The notes under the pieces are model-generated. The model was not told the origin of the DNA. It did not search any database and was given only the letters and a program-made list of their open reading frames with translations. Positions 1-11,712 of a DNA stretch of 64,000 bases are shown piece by piece (position 1 is the stretch's first letter; every line of letters begins with the position of its first letter). Origin of the DNA: Begonia masoniana (Eukaryota > Streptophyta > Magnoliopsida > Cucurbitales > Begoniaceae); assembly GCA_022432975.1 (NCBI GenBank), contig CM039505.1, forward strand, positions 50,923,500-50,987,499, in the 5' to 3' direction. Made by a program: the position numbers and the translations under genes.

Positions 1-248
1 TAATTGTGCAAATTAATATAGTCAACTTGGGGACAATCATTTTAAGGCTACTCCAAAAATGGAAGATAGTAATTTAATTAAATATAATGTGTCCGACACG
101 TAATTACTACGAGAAATGTGTATAAAAATCAAATTAAATATGACTGATCAATATTTCTCTCGTATAGTTTTATTATTGAAAAACGAGTAATTTAGTTTAG
201 ATAAGACTAAGTTTACTCTCAACGTGAAAAATATTAATTGGGGGTGAT

Positions 249-625
249 AAGTTACAAATAATTAAAATAATCATTAATTACATTAATCAATTTTTATCAC
301 GTCAAAAAGTAAGTGATGTGACGACTCGAGAGAGGGTTTGGCACAATCCCACATCGCTTGGAAAAAGATGAAAATGAAACATATATAAAGAATGTCTCTT
401 CTAAAAAGTAATATGCGTTTTGTAGAACAATTGCACCAGATCCCAACTGAACTCTGAAGTTAAGAGTGCTTGCTCGGGCGAGAGTAGTACCAAGTTGGGT
501 GACCACTTGAGAAGTCCTCGTTGAAAACAAATCCGTGAGTATGATTGCGGGGCAAACCTCGAAAATTTAAACCCGAGTATAATCAAATCTCAGAACAGAG
601 TATAGGTAAATCTCTTATCGTTACA
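249..625 (+). repeat. Diverged Cassandra-type LTR with 5S rRNA-like core
   Basis: Positions 433-523 read as a plant 5S rRNA relative: the order 'caccagatccca...gaagttaag...gtgcttg...gggcgagagtagtacca...gggtgacc...gaagtcctcg' is kept. It is preceded by 'cacaatcccacatcgcttgg' (342-361), which also occurs, in reverse complement, in the Cassandra copies at 58.7-60.3 kb. The proposed left end follows a G-rich tract plus TGAT (240-248), like the polypurine tract of those copies. The right end 'cgttaca' (619-625) matches their terminus, and the implied 377 bp equals the length of the good copies. Cassandra is the known TRIM family with 5S sequence in its LTR. No paired LTR is visible here, so this is a solo or truncated old copy. 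Confidence 0.7.
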
Positions 626-1795
626 AAGCGGATAAAAATCCTTACTGGAAAAGAGGGATGGTTACAAGTGAAGTGCTGGAAGACCACTTTGTGCATGTCA
701 TTGATAGTTGATGATGATGGACTTGATAGGAGCACTTTCAGGCATGCCTCACAACATTTAGTCTTTCGAAAAGCAATATCAATTTCTAGAGTAGGCGTAT
801 GAGGCGCAAAATGACATATGACATTACCAAAAACCTAAGATAGTTCGACTGAACCTCGATACAGAGCAAACGTCGAAGACAGAGTAAGAACAAAAAGTAA
901 ACATAACATTATTCTTTATGTTATTATGAATAATGTATGTTCCTTATCCATTGCGAAGTAACATCATTAACGTGTCCCACGTAATCATATTCTATGGATT
1001 AATCATAATTCTACCACGTGCACCGTTCCTAAAATAAAGGATAATTTATCACGTGCAACCTATCAAGACAAAGATTTTGTCACGTGACTCTCAAAACTCC
1101 ATGCTCATGCTTATATTGGGGAGGGATTGGATTGATAACTAAATTCCTTTATTTTATTAGGCATTGTGTGTATTTGTCATGGAGTAGTGAAGAGTAAGAG
1201 CGACATTAGTTGTCCAAAATGATTTAATTTTAAAAATATTAGGCTATTATAAAACTTAGATTTTATTCGATTTTGCTTTGAGTATTCTCTTATTTCTTCT
1301 TTCTTTGATTTTCAGTTCAATTGCTGAAATCCTCTCTCTCTCTAGTTTTTTGTGAGGGAGATTGAGCTGCAATGTGTTATGGTTGTACGGCATTGAAGAG
1401 AGGGAGAGAGCCCAACAATCTCCCAAGTCTCTCTGTTTTTAAATATAAGAAAGGTTGCGAAAAGGAAGAAAAGGAGAGTCTCAATGAGAGAAGTTGCTGA
1501 GAAGAGAAGATGCGAGCGAAAGAGAGAGGGTCAAAGAGGGAGAGTTAACAAACTTTTAACATAGGCAAAAACAAAGTTAACGACAATGTACTTACTGCTA
1601 ATACTTTAAATTTTGAGATATCAATTGACGAAATTAAAAATTTAAAATGTCAATTGAAAAACTCTTTTTACATTAAGGTTCATTTTGATAATTACATTTT
1701 TTTTTTATTTTTTAATATAAATATATAAAAAAAAAATTAGAAGCCAACTGTGAATTCTGATTCGTTTCCGAAACCTAATAATACCTGGTCAAGTT
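626..1795. other. AT-rich non-coding stretch
   Basis: No credible coding sequence. It contains three CACGTG hexamers (1015-1086) and purine/pyrimidine-rich leader-like sequence around 1330-1550 (CT-rich then GAGAGAG-rich). Confidence 0.5.
1015..1086. promoter_or_regulatory. Cluster of three CACGTG G-box motifs
   Basis: CACGTG occurs at 1015-1020, 1050-1055 and 1081-1086, all within 72 bp, with a related CCACGTAA just upstream (978-985). CACGTG is the core bound by plant bZIP and bHLH factors. The nearest downstream gene starts at 3345, more than 2 kb away, so the target is unknown. Confidence 0.3.
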
Positions 1796-1797
1796 AC

Positions 1798-2100
1798 AAT
1801 AATCTCAAATTGTGGGACTACGGTTCGGTCCAATTTTAGGACAGAATCAAATCAAACCGGTCGGTACCTAACCCTAATTACTTCGGGTTATAATGCAAGA
1901 CAATATTTTGAAATTGATAATAAATCATTATGCACATTTTATGTAAATCAAAACAATGATAATAAGCTTTTATTATTTTACATGTATTTAAAATTTTTGG
2001 ATAGGCACAGTTCTAATAATCTGAAATCATAGGTCCACAAGTCGGTCCAATTCTAAGACAAAATCGAATGGAGCAGGTATGTGCCCAACCCTAATTACTA
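1798..2100. repeat. Imperfect direct repeat, two about 90-bp units
   Basis: Units at about 1798-1889 and 2014-2100 share 'ataatct.aaat', 'tcggtccaatt.ta.gaca.aatc' and 'cc.aaccctaattact' in the same order. They lie about 216 bp apart. No coding potential is seen. Confidence 0.5.
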
Positions 2101-2640
2101 TAAATTATTCGATATATATATATATATATGAATAAATAAAAATAGATTTTTTTTTAAACAATAAAATAATTAATAGGGTAATATTCAAATTACCCTTCAA
2201 AGTATAAAGTGTTTAACAAAATAACCTTAAATTCAACCCTAAAGTATGATGTAACGTCTTCGGTGCTTTTATTACAATATTGTCTGCTTTGGACCAAAGC
2301 TTACATGAATTTGTTCTAAAGGTCAGTTTCAAGTCGCATTGTACTAGGTAGGGAGGAGAATTCCACTTCTAAACCATATATTTTTCACTCTTTTAAACAA
2401 TGTAGAATTGTATACCTCTATTGGTATAAGATAGACTCTACCAGACGTTTATTGTCTTCACGGGGCTATCACACGTTAGAAATGTAACAAAATAACTCTA
2501 CCAATGAGATAATGACCCAAATAGAGGTGCTAAGAAACCCAATAAGGTGGGTCTTCAGTCTTCCAAATAGGCTGACTCTTCCTCCAATCAATGCAACAGG
2601 CTCAATTTGTAAAACACAACAGGCTCAATTTGTTCTTCTA
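2101..2640. other. Non-coding AT-rich sequence
   Basis: Starts with a short (TA)n tract at about 2115-2130. No gene, RNA or clear element boundary recognised. Confidence 0.4.
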
Positions 2641-2809
2641 AATATTATTTTTTGAAATTAAAACATGGGGGGAAACCCAAAGGCAGAGGGGTAAAGGCGG
2701 AGAACTCGGGCGAGGAAACCTAAAGGCAGAGGGCTGGTAGAGGGCGAGCCCGACTTGGAATGGTCGATTGCTTCTTCTTCGACAGAGACGACCGGCGACG
2801 AACAGGAAC

Positions 2810-2937
2810 GACGAACAGCGGCGGTCTTAGGCGCGACGAACAGCAACGACGAACAGCGGAGGTCTGAGGCGCGACGAACAGCAACGAAACAGCGACGGTC
2901 GGCAAGGGTTAGTGCTGAACAAGGGTTAGCGCTGAAC
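2810..2937. repeat. GC-rich minisatellite-like tandem repeats
   Basis: Two 38-bp units (2810-2847, 2848-2885) of the form gacgaacagcgg-ggtct-aggcgcgacgaacagcaac are followed by two 17-bp units (2904-2920, 2921-2937; aagggttagygctgaac). Short ORFs cross the tract on both strands, but their sequence is dictated by the repeat and resembles no protein I know. The tract lies on the internal side of the LTR at 2995. Confidence 0.6.
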
Positions 2938-2983
2938 AAGTTTCTGCTCGCCATGGCAGAAAGAAAATAATAGTAATTTACTG

Positions 2984-3167
2984 CTCTGATACTTTGTTAA
3001 AACAATACTTTTGAAGAGAATCATTCTTCGTACTTTTCATTAATATGATGAATACATTTATACACAAACTTAAAATGAAAATAACGAAACTAATTCCTAA
3101 TTCTATACAAAATCATATCCCCCTTTAATTAGGAAAGAATCAATCCTAATATTACATCTTTCTAACA
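2984..3167 (-). mobile_element. Small solo LTR-like end with tRNA-iMet primer site
   Basis: The segment 2995-3167 (173 bp) starts TGTTA and ends TAACA, a perfect 5-bp inverted terminus. Immediately to its left, 'gctctgatactt' (2983-2994) is the reverse complement of an initiator-Met primer-binding site (usual TGGTATCAGAGC). The element is therefore on the minus strand with its interior to the left. No second LTR or target duplication was found, so it is truncated. The short LTR suggests a TRIM or small copia-type element. It ends about 180 bp before the DONSON start codon. Confidence 0.6.
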
Positions 3168-3344
3168 GTTGCTAACAATGAATTTGTGATAAACTGTTTT
3201 CTTTCCAATATCTGCAGTGTTGGTATGCAAGAATGGAATTGAGTAGCTTGTACAAAGAATATAGATTACAACTTTGAATATAATTGATTTCATAATTTTT
3301 GTTATAGATGAAGGGGTTGCAGTGGTAATATTTAGTGGTAACTT

Positions 3345-6300
3345 ATGGCGAAGGTTGCTGCACCTGGTTCTTTACCTTCAACATCTATTGAAATTGGTGG
3401 AGGGGCTCTAAAGATTGGGAAGACAAGTAGAAGAAAGACACCATCGGAACTAAGGGTGAGGTTTCGAACTTCTGGGAATGCATTTTCGAGATTATAGACA
3501 CACTGCAAATAGATATCCAACTCTCTTGAACCTTTAATTAACACAAGTCTTACGACACAATCATTCTTCTAGGAAATCTGATCATCTTTTCTCGTCAATG
3601 AAACCTGTGGATTACCATGGAGGTTAAAATGCATGCTGTAGACATTATGAAAGCTTCAATGCAATCATCAATGTGATATTTTTATGATTATTTATTTTAT
3701 TCTCTTATGCAATCATCAATGTGATTTTTTTACGATTATATTCTTTTATGCGTTAGTAAAATGTGTAGTTCAAATAATGTCAATTTTTTAATGTAGTGGT
3801 TTTTCAATATTACTGATAATATCATTTGCTTAAAGATTTGTCATAGATATGTCATTTGCCATTGGCTATTGCATTGCAGGGAGAACAGTTGAAGCGGACA
3901 AATATTATCAGTCTAGTTGATGAATCTCAATCTCCGTTGATTGGTTGTGGAAAGTAAGATTCAGGTGTTTGGTCAGTGGTCAAGTTTTCTTTAACCACTT
4001 GAAAGCTTGCTCACTGTTTTTAATGGTAACAGAAGTGAGATGGAAAATGGACTCAAGAAGCCAGAAATGTCAAAGAGTTCAAGTTTTTTTGACACCCGTT
4101 TGGATGAAGTTTACCCAGTCAAAAAAACCAGATTCGGGATGCTTTCTGGAAAAGAAAATACTAAGGTTCATACATTTTGATTTTTTTTTTTTTAATTTGT
4201 CCATAATTAAAAAACAATAAGTTGAATTTCATCAATTTTCAAATACTTTTTTCTAATATATTCATCGATTTATTTATTTTTGTGTATTTTCTCAGGGAAA
4301 TAACTTAACAGGGCGAACTATAATCCTGAAGGATCTCTCAGGGATTTCAGATTTTGTAACCGTCAAACGACACCCGCCTTCTCTGTATGTACATATTTTA
4401 ATTTTATGCACTGGTCATTCCTTGTGTTTCTTTAGTAAAGTTTTTTAAATCTCTATTAGGCAGGAGAAGTTTAGTGCTCCCAGAATAGTTAAAGATGGTG
4501 CTGTGCATAATTCTCAAGCAATTGAAGAAGGTAGTCAAAGTACATTTCGTAGTGTTACTGAGCTTTCAACAGGTGGTGAAAAATTATCAGGCGTTGCATC
4601 TGTTGATATGGTACATGCTAAGAGCAGATGTTGTTCATTTGTACACACATTAAGAACACTTCTTCAGTAGTTTATGATCGTTTGTAGGATAAAGCGCTAA
4701 TGGGACTAGCAGATCGTGGGAATCATGTTGTTTCTGATTTTCCATCTACTTTTTCTCGAAGACATAAAGATCAATTACCAATTTATTCTGGGAAATTCGT
4801 CTCGGAATGCCATATAACAGAACAAAAGGTTCCACTTGATTTTACTTTGAAAACTAATATGCGGGTGGTGGTGTCTTCCTCAGTGAATTGGTATGTGTAC
4901 TACAAATATCTTATTTTACTTTAATTGTTTGTTTCTTAGTGCGCTGGAGATAAAATGTTTTTTTTTTATCCCTGACGCAGATTGTCTATTTGGTTCAGGA
5001 TTCATAGAGCTATTATATCTGGTACAGTCCCCCAAAACATGTACCAGTTCGGCTGCCATTATCAGACTATGAGCTGTAGCTCTGGGTTGACATCAAGTAC
5101 CCAAGCTCTCAGGTCTAAAGTTTTGCATTCATGGATCTATCCTCAATCTATGCTGCCATCTTCTGTTATTACTGTTTTAGCATCATCATCATCAGAGGGA
5201 GGTCAGTCAAATTAATCATGAAGTTTAAACAGTGAGCACTCACTTGGCACTCTTTATTACTAACCAATTCCTTTTTGCTGCAGTGGAAAATGATTTTCTA
5301 AGAAGAAGACAGATAGCATGGGAAGACTCATTTCGTAGTCTTTACTACATGCTCCGGAATAATATTTGTAAAATGTTTTATGGTACATCATCTTTCGTGC
5401 TCTTCATTCGTTAAATTGCTTATATCTACTCTGGTATGATGCATTTAGTGCAAAGTACGAAGTGTTTATAACACTTATTTCAATTAATTATTCACAAACA
5501 TGAATGACATAAAATTAGTTAAATAGTTTGGAAATACACGCACTATTTATGCATTAATCTTTCTGCCCAGTTAATAACATTATGAACTTTATCTCTGACA
5601 CTTTCTGTTGGTCATGTTCTAGTCTGTACGTCACATTTTGTGGTCATGTTCATTGGTGGTGATAATTCAAGGGGCAACAAACACTTGTGTAAAGCATACG
5701 TGTCTCAATCAACTAGGGGTTTGAGATCACTGTTGAGTGAAAATGTAAGATTTATGTATTTCTTTATGAATTATACCCCTAAGAATAACATTTTTCTTTA
5801 AGTTGTATTGCCAAAATTCTTTTGTTAAATTTTATTCCATGCTTGTAGTATTTTTTTCATTGGTACATACAATTCAACAATGTGTTTTTGGAAGTTACAA
5901 TAATAGATTTCGTCGGAGTTTTTTATAAATTATGGTGGGTGGATTTAAATTTGAAATGAAGTCAAGTGTCTTATGCTATGTCCATGATTAACCGTAAATA
6001 ATAAAATGCCTCGACACTATTTACCTGCCCGAACTTCAAGTTTTGTTTAACTTAGATTCCTGATTATGTATATTTAATGTACTAGGATATTCATTTTTCT
6101 ATGCCACTCTGCCGTTCTAAAATTGAGCAAGTTCCTGCTGAAGATTTAGTGGAGCTCTCTGAAATCGAGAAGCATAATTTTGGGCAGGTTTGTGTTTATA
6201 CTTTAGCAAGATTTCAGTATGTTCCCTCATGGCTTACATAAATGTAGTTGCATAGGTCGAACCCAAGATATTTATTCCAGTAATGTTGGGATGTTATTAT

Positions 6301-8008
6301 GGTTAAGACCAATGCTTTCTAAGGTGAGATTACTGAAAAATTATATATTTTTCAAAACAAACAAAAGCTGTTTAAAAATTCAGTCTTTATGATTATATTT
6401 TTGTACCTGGAAAGGAGAATAAATTTTGGTGCAAGACGTCGACTTAAATCACTAAACGAAGATCTCTACGAGGGGTTGATGATTATGTCTGATGATAGCA
6501 TGCGGTTAACTTTTCATTTAATTTTTCATCTAGAAATGGAAGAAATATTTTATAATTGAGTGTGTTTCTTTTTCTTTTTTAATCTAATTACCATTTTGTT
6601 TGTCATATTAACTTTTGCACAAAATTTTATGCAGACTCGACGCCTAAGTGCACTCTATGATGTTGATAATACCCCAGAATCAATGCTGGTTTTCAGCAAT
6701 CATAAGAATGTGCATGCTTTGTTTGACTTTTTGTTAAATTATAGGTATATCTAATTTCATTCTTCATCAGAGCCATAGCAATTCTAGTATTTTGTTGGAC
6801 ACTGAATGATCGCTACGTGTAAAAAATCATTAACACTGCCATCATCTTCCTTGCTGTATTTAGATCTTTATTGTCTACATTGACTGGAGTGGATGTTCCA
6901 CTGTTGTATTCTCCGGTGCCTTTTCAGAATGCTGCCCTTTCTTCCCCAGAGGTTGGTTATATAAATTTATATCTGAGATTTTCAGGAGTAGAGTATTCAA
7001 TTTTTATCTAGTTAATATTTGTTATTCAATTCTACGACCTACTGCTCAAGTTTGTCAATGTAAACCCGTATCTGCAGTAAGAAGTCTTTGTTTATCAGTT
7101 TGGGTAGGAAATCTGGCTGAAATGTTCCTTTTTATCCCAATGTTATGATGTTTGCTTTTTATTTGTTAACTAGTCTCAAATGTCATAAACTGCTACACAA
7201 CCAAAAAGCATTTGTTTTAAATGAATTAATATATTTTTTTGCTCTGGCGTTATTAGCGACTAAGAACGGGAAGTTCAATTAATTTCCCAAAAAAATGTGA
7301 TTATGTAGATAAAGTGCATGGAGCTTAAAAGAGCAGATCATATTGCTTGTTCAAAAGGAAGTATTTCAGAAGGTGGCAGCATCTCATATAGCATTGAAAT
7401 TAAAGATGCATACATTCCACCATGGATCATATGCAACATATGCGGAATTCTTGGCTCTGAGGCGGGAAGCTTTGAGGCTAGGTAACGAAATGCCATTTTT
7501 TTTTCAATTTAGCAACGCTTTTGAGAAACATTATCTCTATAGAACTATATAGAATTTTCTAATCGAGCTTTGAATATCAACTAACTTGTTATTGGAAAAC
7601 CAATACAGCCTTAGAATTCTGAAAGAGGTTCTTTTCAAGTATTCTACTATAAGACCTATAATCTCACTTTTCTTCATGTATTCAACACATCACAGCAATA
7701 CATCCAAGTGTTAAAGCGCATAAATTATGAACTGAAACAAATGTAAATGATATCTTCCTGACAAAACTTCACTATTTTATCTGATGGCTTAATTTTTTTA
7801 TTCCAGCTTTAACACTGAGCCAACATCAATTGCTCTGAATGTTGCAATTGGAACATTATGCGATGACTCGGATGGTGGAAACTTGAAGCAGAATCACAAT
7901 CCCTGTGGTATAGCAGATGCCATTGTTTCGCCTTCCTTACAGACATGTACATTAAAAGGTTTGAAGTACTCTGATGGCTCTTATACGGCTTCTCTCTCCC
8001 CCATATGA
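3345..8008 (+). CDS. DONSON: DONSON-like replication fork protein
   Basis: Homologue of 'protein downstream neighbor of SON', a nuclear factor that in animals supports replication initiation and stabilises forks; the plant role is inferred. Fourteen coding exons join in phase to 619 codons: 3345-3455, 3880-3953, 4033-4165, 4296-4384, 4460-4610, 4688-4890, 4999-5201, 5284-5382, 5623-5744, 6086-6187, 6635-6744, 6864-6951, 7309-7481, 7807-8008. All introns are GT-AG. The N-terminus MAKVAAPGSLPS, the conserved WIYPQS, RRRQIAWEDSFRSLYYML and FVVMFIGGD blocks, and a C-terminal segment with CNICG identify the family. The exon 7 acceptor is set at 4998 because the upstream AG at 4980 would give an in-frame stop. 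The first ATG of the conserved N-terminus is taken as the start. No disabling change is seen. It converges with the MyoB gene. Confidence 0.87.
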
Positions 8009-8923
8009 CAAGTCTAAGATTATTGTACGATGTTTGCTCCATGTAGCCATCGAAAGTTGATCTCATGCTCATCAATTTTTCTGGATTTCCTCTGTATAAA
8101 CTGTATTATTTGACAAACACCATTGTTAGACATAAAGTTTGAAGGATTACGAAGAGGAATTTTTTATGATTTTTAGGTACTGAGCTTTTACATACTTGCC
8201 TACTTGGATTGTTGTAATGATTTTTTGAACATGATTTGAAAGCGGGTTAGTCTCCCTCCAAAAAGAAAAATCAAATTCGAAAGGATATACTAATTGACTA
8301 TCTCATCAAGGGCAGGTTGGCTTATTTGAAAGGTCCAACAAGAATGGTTTGAGTAAAAATGCAGCATTTGAAATTATGGGCCCTACAGCTCCATCTAAGT
8401 TGGCAAAACGTCATCACCATATCTACTTCCGCACACTGTCCAACCAGGTCATACGTCCCCATTATGGTGGCATTGTACAGAGAGAGAGAGAGAGATAATG
8501 GATTGATATAACTTTAGGAACAAACCTCCAACACTAGTTTGTGACATGTCCCACGAGGAACATCATTAATGTCAAACAAATCAAGGAAAAAACAGACGAG
8601 AAGAGAAATCCAAACAAGGTAGAGACATTGCATTTCAAGATATTTGAATTTACAACATCATAAATGGACCCTATGTATTAAAATTGAGGAGACTGTAGAG
8701 CACTCCCACCACAACTTTCAATCAAACAATCATCAGAGAGATCAACCATTTTCATTCCCTATACATTGAATCCATCCACTCATCGTAGAAACAATCGCCA
8801 TTTTATTTTCTATCTTTCAAACTTCAACAAATCAAAGTAGAACTCTTCACGAATCTCCCAACTCCAAAAAACATGGATCCAAGAAAGGAAGAAGATAAAA
8901 ACAATTACTCGGGTAACTCCGTT
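8009..8923. other. Convergent 3' regions of DONSON and MyoB genes
   Basis: No ORF of note. It should hold the 3' UTRs of the two converging genes. A short (GA)n tract lies at about 8479-8495. Confidence 0.5.
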
Positions 8924-10956
8924 TTAGACTTGGGTGCTCGTTAGACATCTCCACTGCCGCATAGTTGGCCCCTTGTCGAGAAGCATCAGCAAGCCTACAC
9001 TGCTTGACAGCCCGGACAAGTACCTACAATCACGTCGATACAAACACACTCAAGATAAAACAACAACAGATTATGTCAAATCTATATGAATGCCGAAAAC
9101 TTCCCACCAAAAAGTTTATGATTCCTGTCAGTTTAAGAATCTACTCACTTGCTTCGGCGGGCTTTCTTTTTCCAGAACACAAAAGACAGGATCCACTGAG
9201 TGAGAAAAACAACAAAATGTAAGCGCGAAATATTAATACGATGAATGGAAAAAATTCTCAGTTGCATGTTTGGGAAGTCTTGTTTTTGACCAATTTGTAA
9301 TATTCTAGAGGAACAGTCCACATAAACTCGAAAGTTATAAAGAATAAAAGCATGCGGATAACAAATATCTAAGAGTTTGAAATTATGACCACATCAAAGA
9401 CAGATTAAAAAAACTGATTCTTAATGCGTAGCAGAATTCAATGGCATCTTTGGTATAATCTAATGTGCGAAAGAAAAAGGTTCGACCAGAAGTAAACAAT
9501 GAAATGGTTAACAAACACAGCACAAGTAGTATTAAACATTTTTAGTGGAAAATCCATCTTAAAGTACCTTAAAAACAGCCAGAAACGAAAAGCTTCCAAG
9601 AAGAGATGGCCTTTTCACAATTACTTGTCTTTCTGGTGCCATTTCCTTGTACAGATGTTGAGCAATTTCTTTAAGTAACACCAACTGAGCTTTGTCGGTG
9701 CGCATTGAGATGATTGCTTGTCTCATTGATTCTCTATCTGCCTCAAGTGCATGAAGCCTTGTGTAAAGCCTCTTAATTTCAGGATCCCCAATATCCCCAT
9801 GATTTAATGACCCTCTTGGAGTGGTTATATAATCTTCGTAAATTCCCATCCCAGCTTTAGACTCTGAATAATTATTATATGCCGCTCTGTTATGAATGGA
9901 ATCAATGGTGTAAACCCTGTCACTCGTATCATCTCCTGCTTCTGATGCATTATCCAATTTCCTTAAATTTGGGTAATCGTCCGACTGCGATATGTAGTCT
10001 TTCCTGGCAACGTTCGTTGGAGATTCTGGCACAAACCCTGTATTGGCTTCTTTAACCATTCCCCTGAAAGAGCTTGAATCATTAGAAAACTTCTGAGAAT
10101 GTCTTTGCCTTTGAGGAGATTGCCCCACCACCACCTTATCTAAAACGTTTTTTGTCGCTAGGTAATCGCTATCCATCTGATCACTGCTTAGACTTCTTTC
10201 GATGTGGCAGGTTCTAGTCTCTAAATTCTTCAAATGATCTCGACCATGAGGAGTGTCACCAAAGGCATACTTCTCCAAATCAGTAATATCATCATCATCC
10301 TCCAAATGACCTTCGGTCTCATGCAAATTGCATTTTAGTGGAGGATAATCATACATTGACACTTCATACTGAGGATCAAACTCCACCAAGCTCTGACTAA
10401 GGTTGCGTTCAATCCTCTCACCCTCTATCTCAGCTTCCATAAGCCCATAACTCAACATTCTATGTTTGTAAGCCCGAACCTCACATGTTAGAGACTGAAT
10501 AACTTGCTCTCTCTTGTACAATAAATCTTCAAAAGCTGTGAGCTCCTGTTGATCATGGGTCATCTTTTCCTCTGAAAAACGCTTGAATTGACGAGCTTCC
10601 ATTTGGATTTCAGCCTTCTCCCTCTGCAACCTCAGAATCATTGACATGGCCTCATTTGCAGCTGAAGAGGAAGCATTTCTCTCCTCTTCGAGTTCGGTGT
10701 ACAAGTCTTGTATTGCTTGTTGTTGATTACTAACCATCTCACGTAAAGCCCCACATTCATTTTCAATCTCGACTCTTGCAACTGAATGTTCGACCAATCC
10801 AGGTATGGAGAATCGTTTATTATCCTCCAACTCTTCATATTTTCGTTTTACAGATCTAAGCCAATAGTCTGAAGACCCATCAGTCAACAAGCAACTACAT
10901 TCACAGTCACAGCATTTTACCAAATCCCTCGAAGATGGAAATGCTGCTGAATCCAT
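8924..10956 (-). CDS. GTD-binding (DUF593) myosin-binding protein, MyoB type
   Basis: Member of the plant GTD-binding/zein-binding family (MyoB, FLOURY1 relatives). Known members link class XI myosin tails to membrane vesicles. Three coding exons on the minus strand (10956-9568, 9195-9149, 9023-8924) give 511 codons plus stop. The N-terminus has a Cys cluster (DLVKCCDCECSC). The GTD-binding domain is a long coiled coil at about residues 70-185 (ENECGALREMVSNQQQAIQD, REKAEIQMEARQFKRFSEEK, EEDLLYKREQ-like stretch). A second short coiled coil lies at about 410-445. The C-terminus, reached only after splicing, is basic and aromatic (SFVFWKKKARRSK) and ends MRQWRCLTSTQV. The ATG at 10954-10956 is used; the frame stays open upstream but without an ATG. 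The 5' leader probably extends towards 11700. The exact MyoB number cannot be assigned. Confidence 0.85.
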
Positions 10957-11712
10957 AAACCACTGTGCATCCAAACTCGGACAACTCTTTATATTTGATC
11001 TCAAAGAATAAACTGAACAACAACAAACCACCTAAAAAGCGAGAGACAAACTTCTCTTTGGGTTTTCCAATCGTCTCTCTTAATTTTAGAACTTCCAAGC
11101 ACAATTCTTCACCCCCTTTTTTATCCAAACGAACAATTTCTATAAGAGAAGAAAAAAAGTGGAACTCAAAACTCATCACTAGGAAACTTCTCAGAACAAA
11201 AAGGGAAAAGAATTGCAGCAAAAGAATAAGTAGGAATCAATCATCAGAAAATCAAGAAATGAAAATAAAGCTGAATTGAATAAACATCTCTCCCTGAATA
11301 TTTATTGCTCAGCCGTTGAAACATTAATAAACCCAAAAAGAAAAAGCTTAAAAGCAGAAAAGCTGACCAAAACGAGCTGAAAATCGAGGCGAACAAGTAG
11401 AAACTCCCTATCTTGCAGGAAAATTAGGATCTGCTTGCGAGAAACAAACCCACTACTCGGGAAAAGCTAATTTGGAGGGAAACGAGGGTTTTGATAGGAA
11501 GAGGGAAAAATTTCCCGAGAGATTCGGAAACCCTAAGAGAATTTTCTTCAACTTTCTGCGCTCTGATTTTGTTTTATCCTGCTGCCTTGGTATCAGTTCT
11601 CGATTTCTATGATCTTGCTGACGAGAGAAAGCTGGAATTGGGGAGCGAGCCACATATAGAGAGAGAAAGAGGAGAGAGAAGAAAAGCAGATGTTAATGGT
11701 GGAATTGTCTGA

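Noticed and set aside
433..523. Functional 5S rRNA gene
   Set aside because: Several substitutions from plant 5S and an LTR context point to a Cassandra LTR. The same holds for the four antisense copies at 58.8-60.2 kb.
2658..2970. Overlapping ORFs on both strands as small genes
   Set aside because: The frames are produced by 38-bp and 17-bp tandem repeats and show no family resemblance.
10957..11031. N-terminal extension of the MyoB protein
   Set aside because: The frame is open but has only a non-ATG start; the conserved N-terminus begins at the ATG at 10956.
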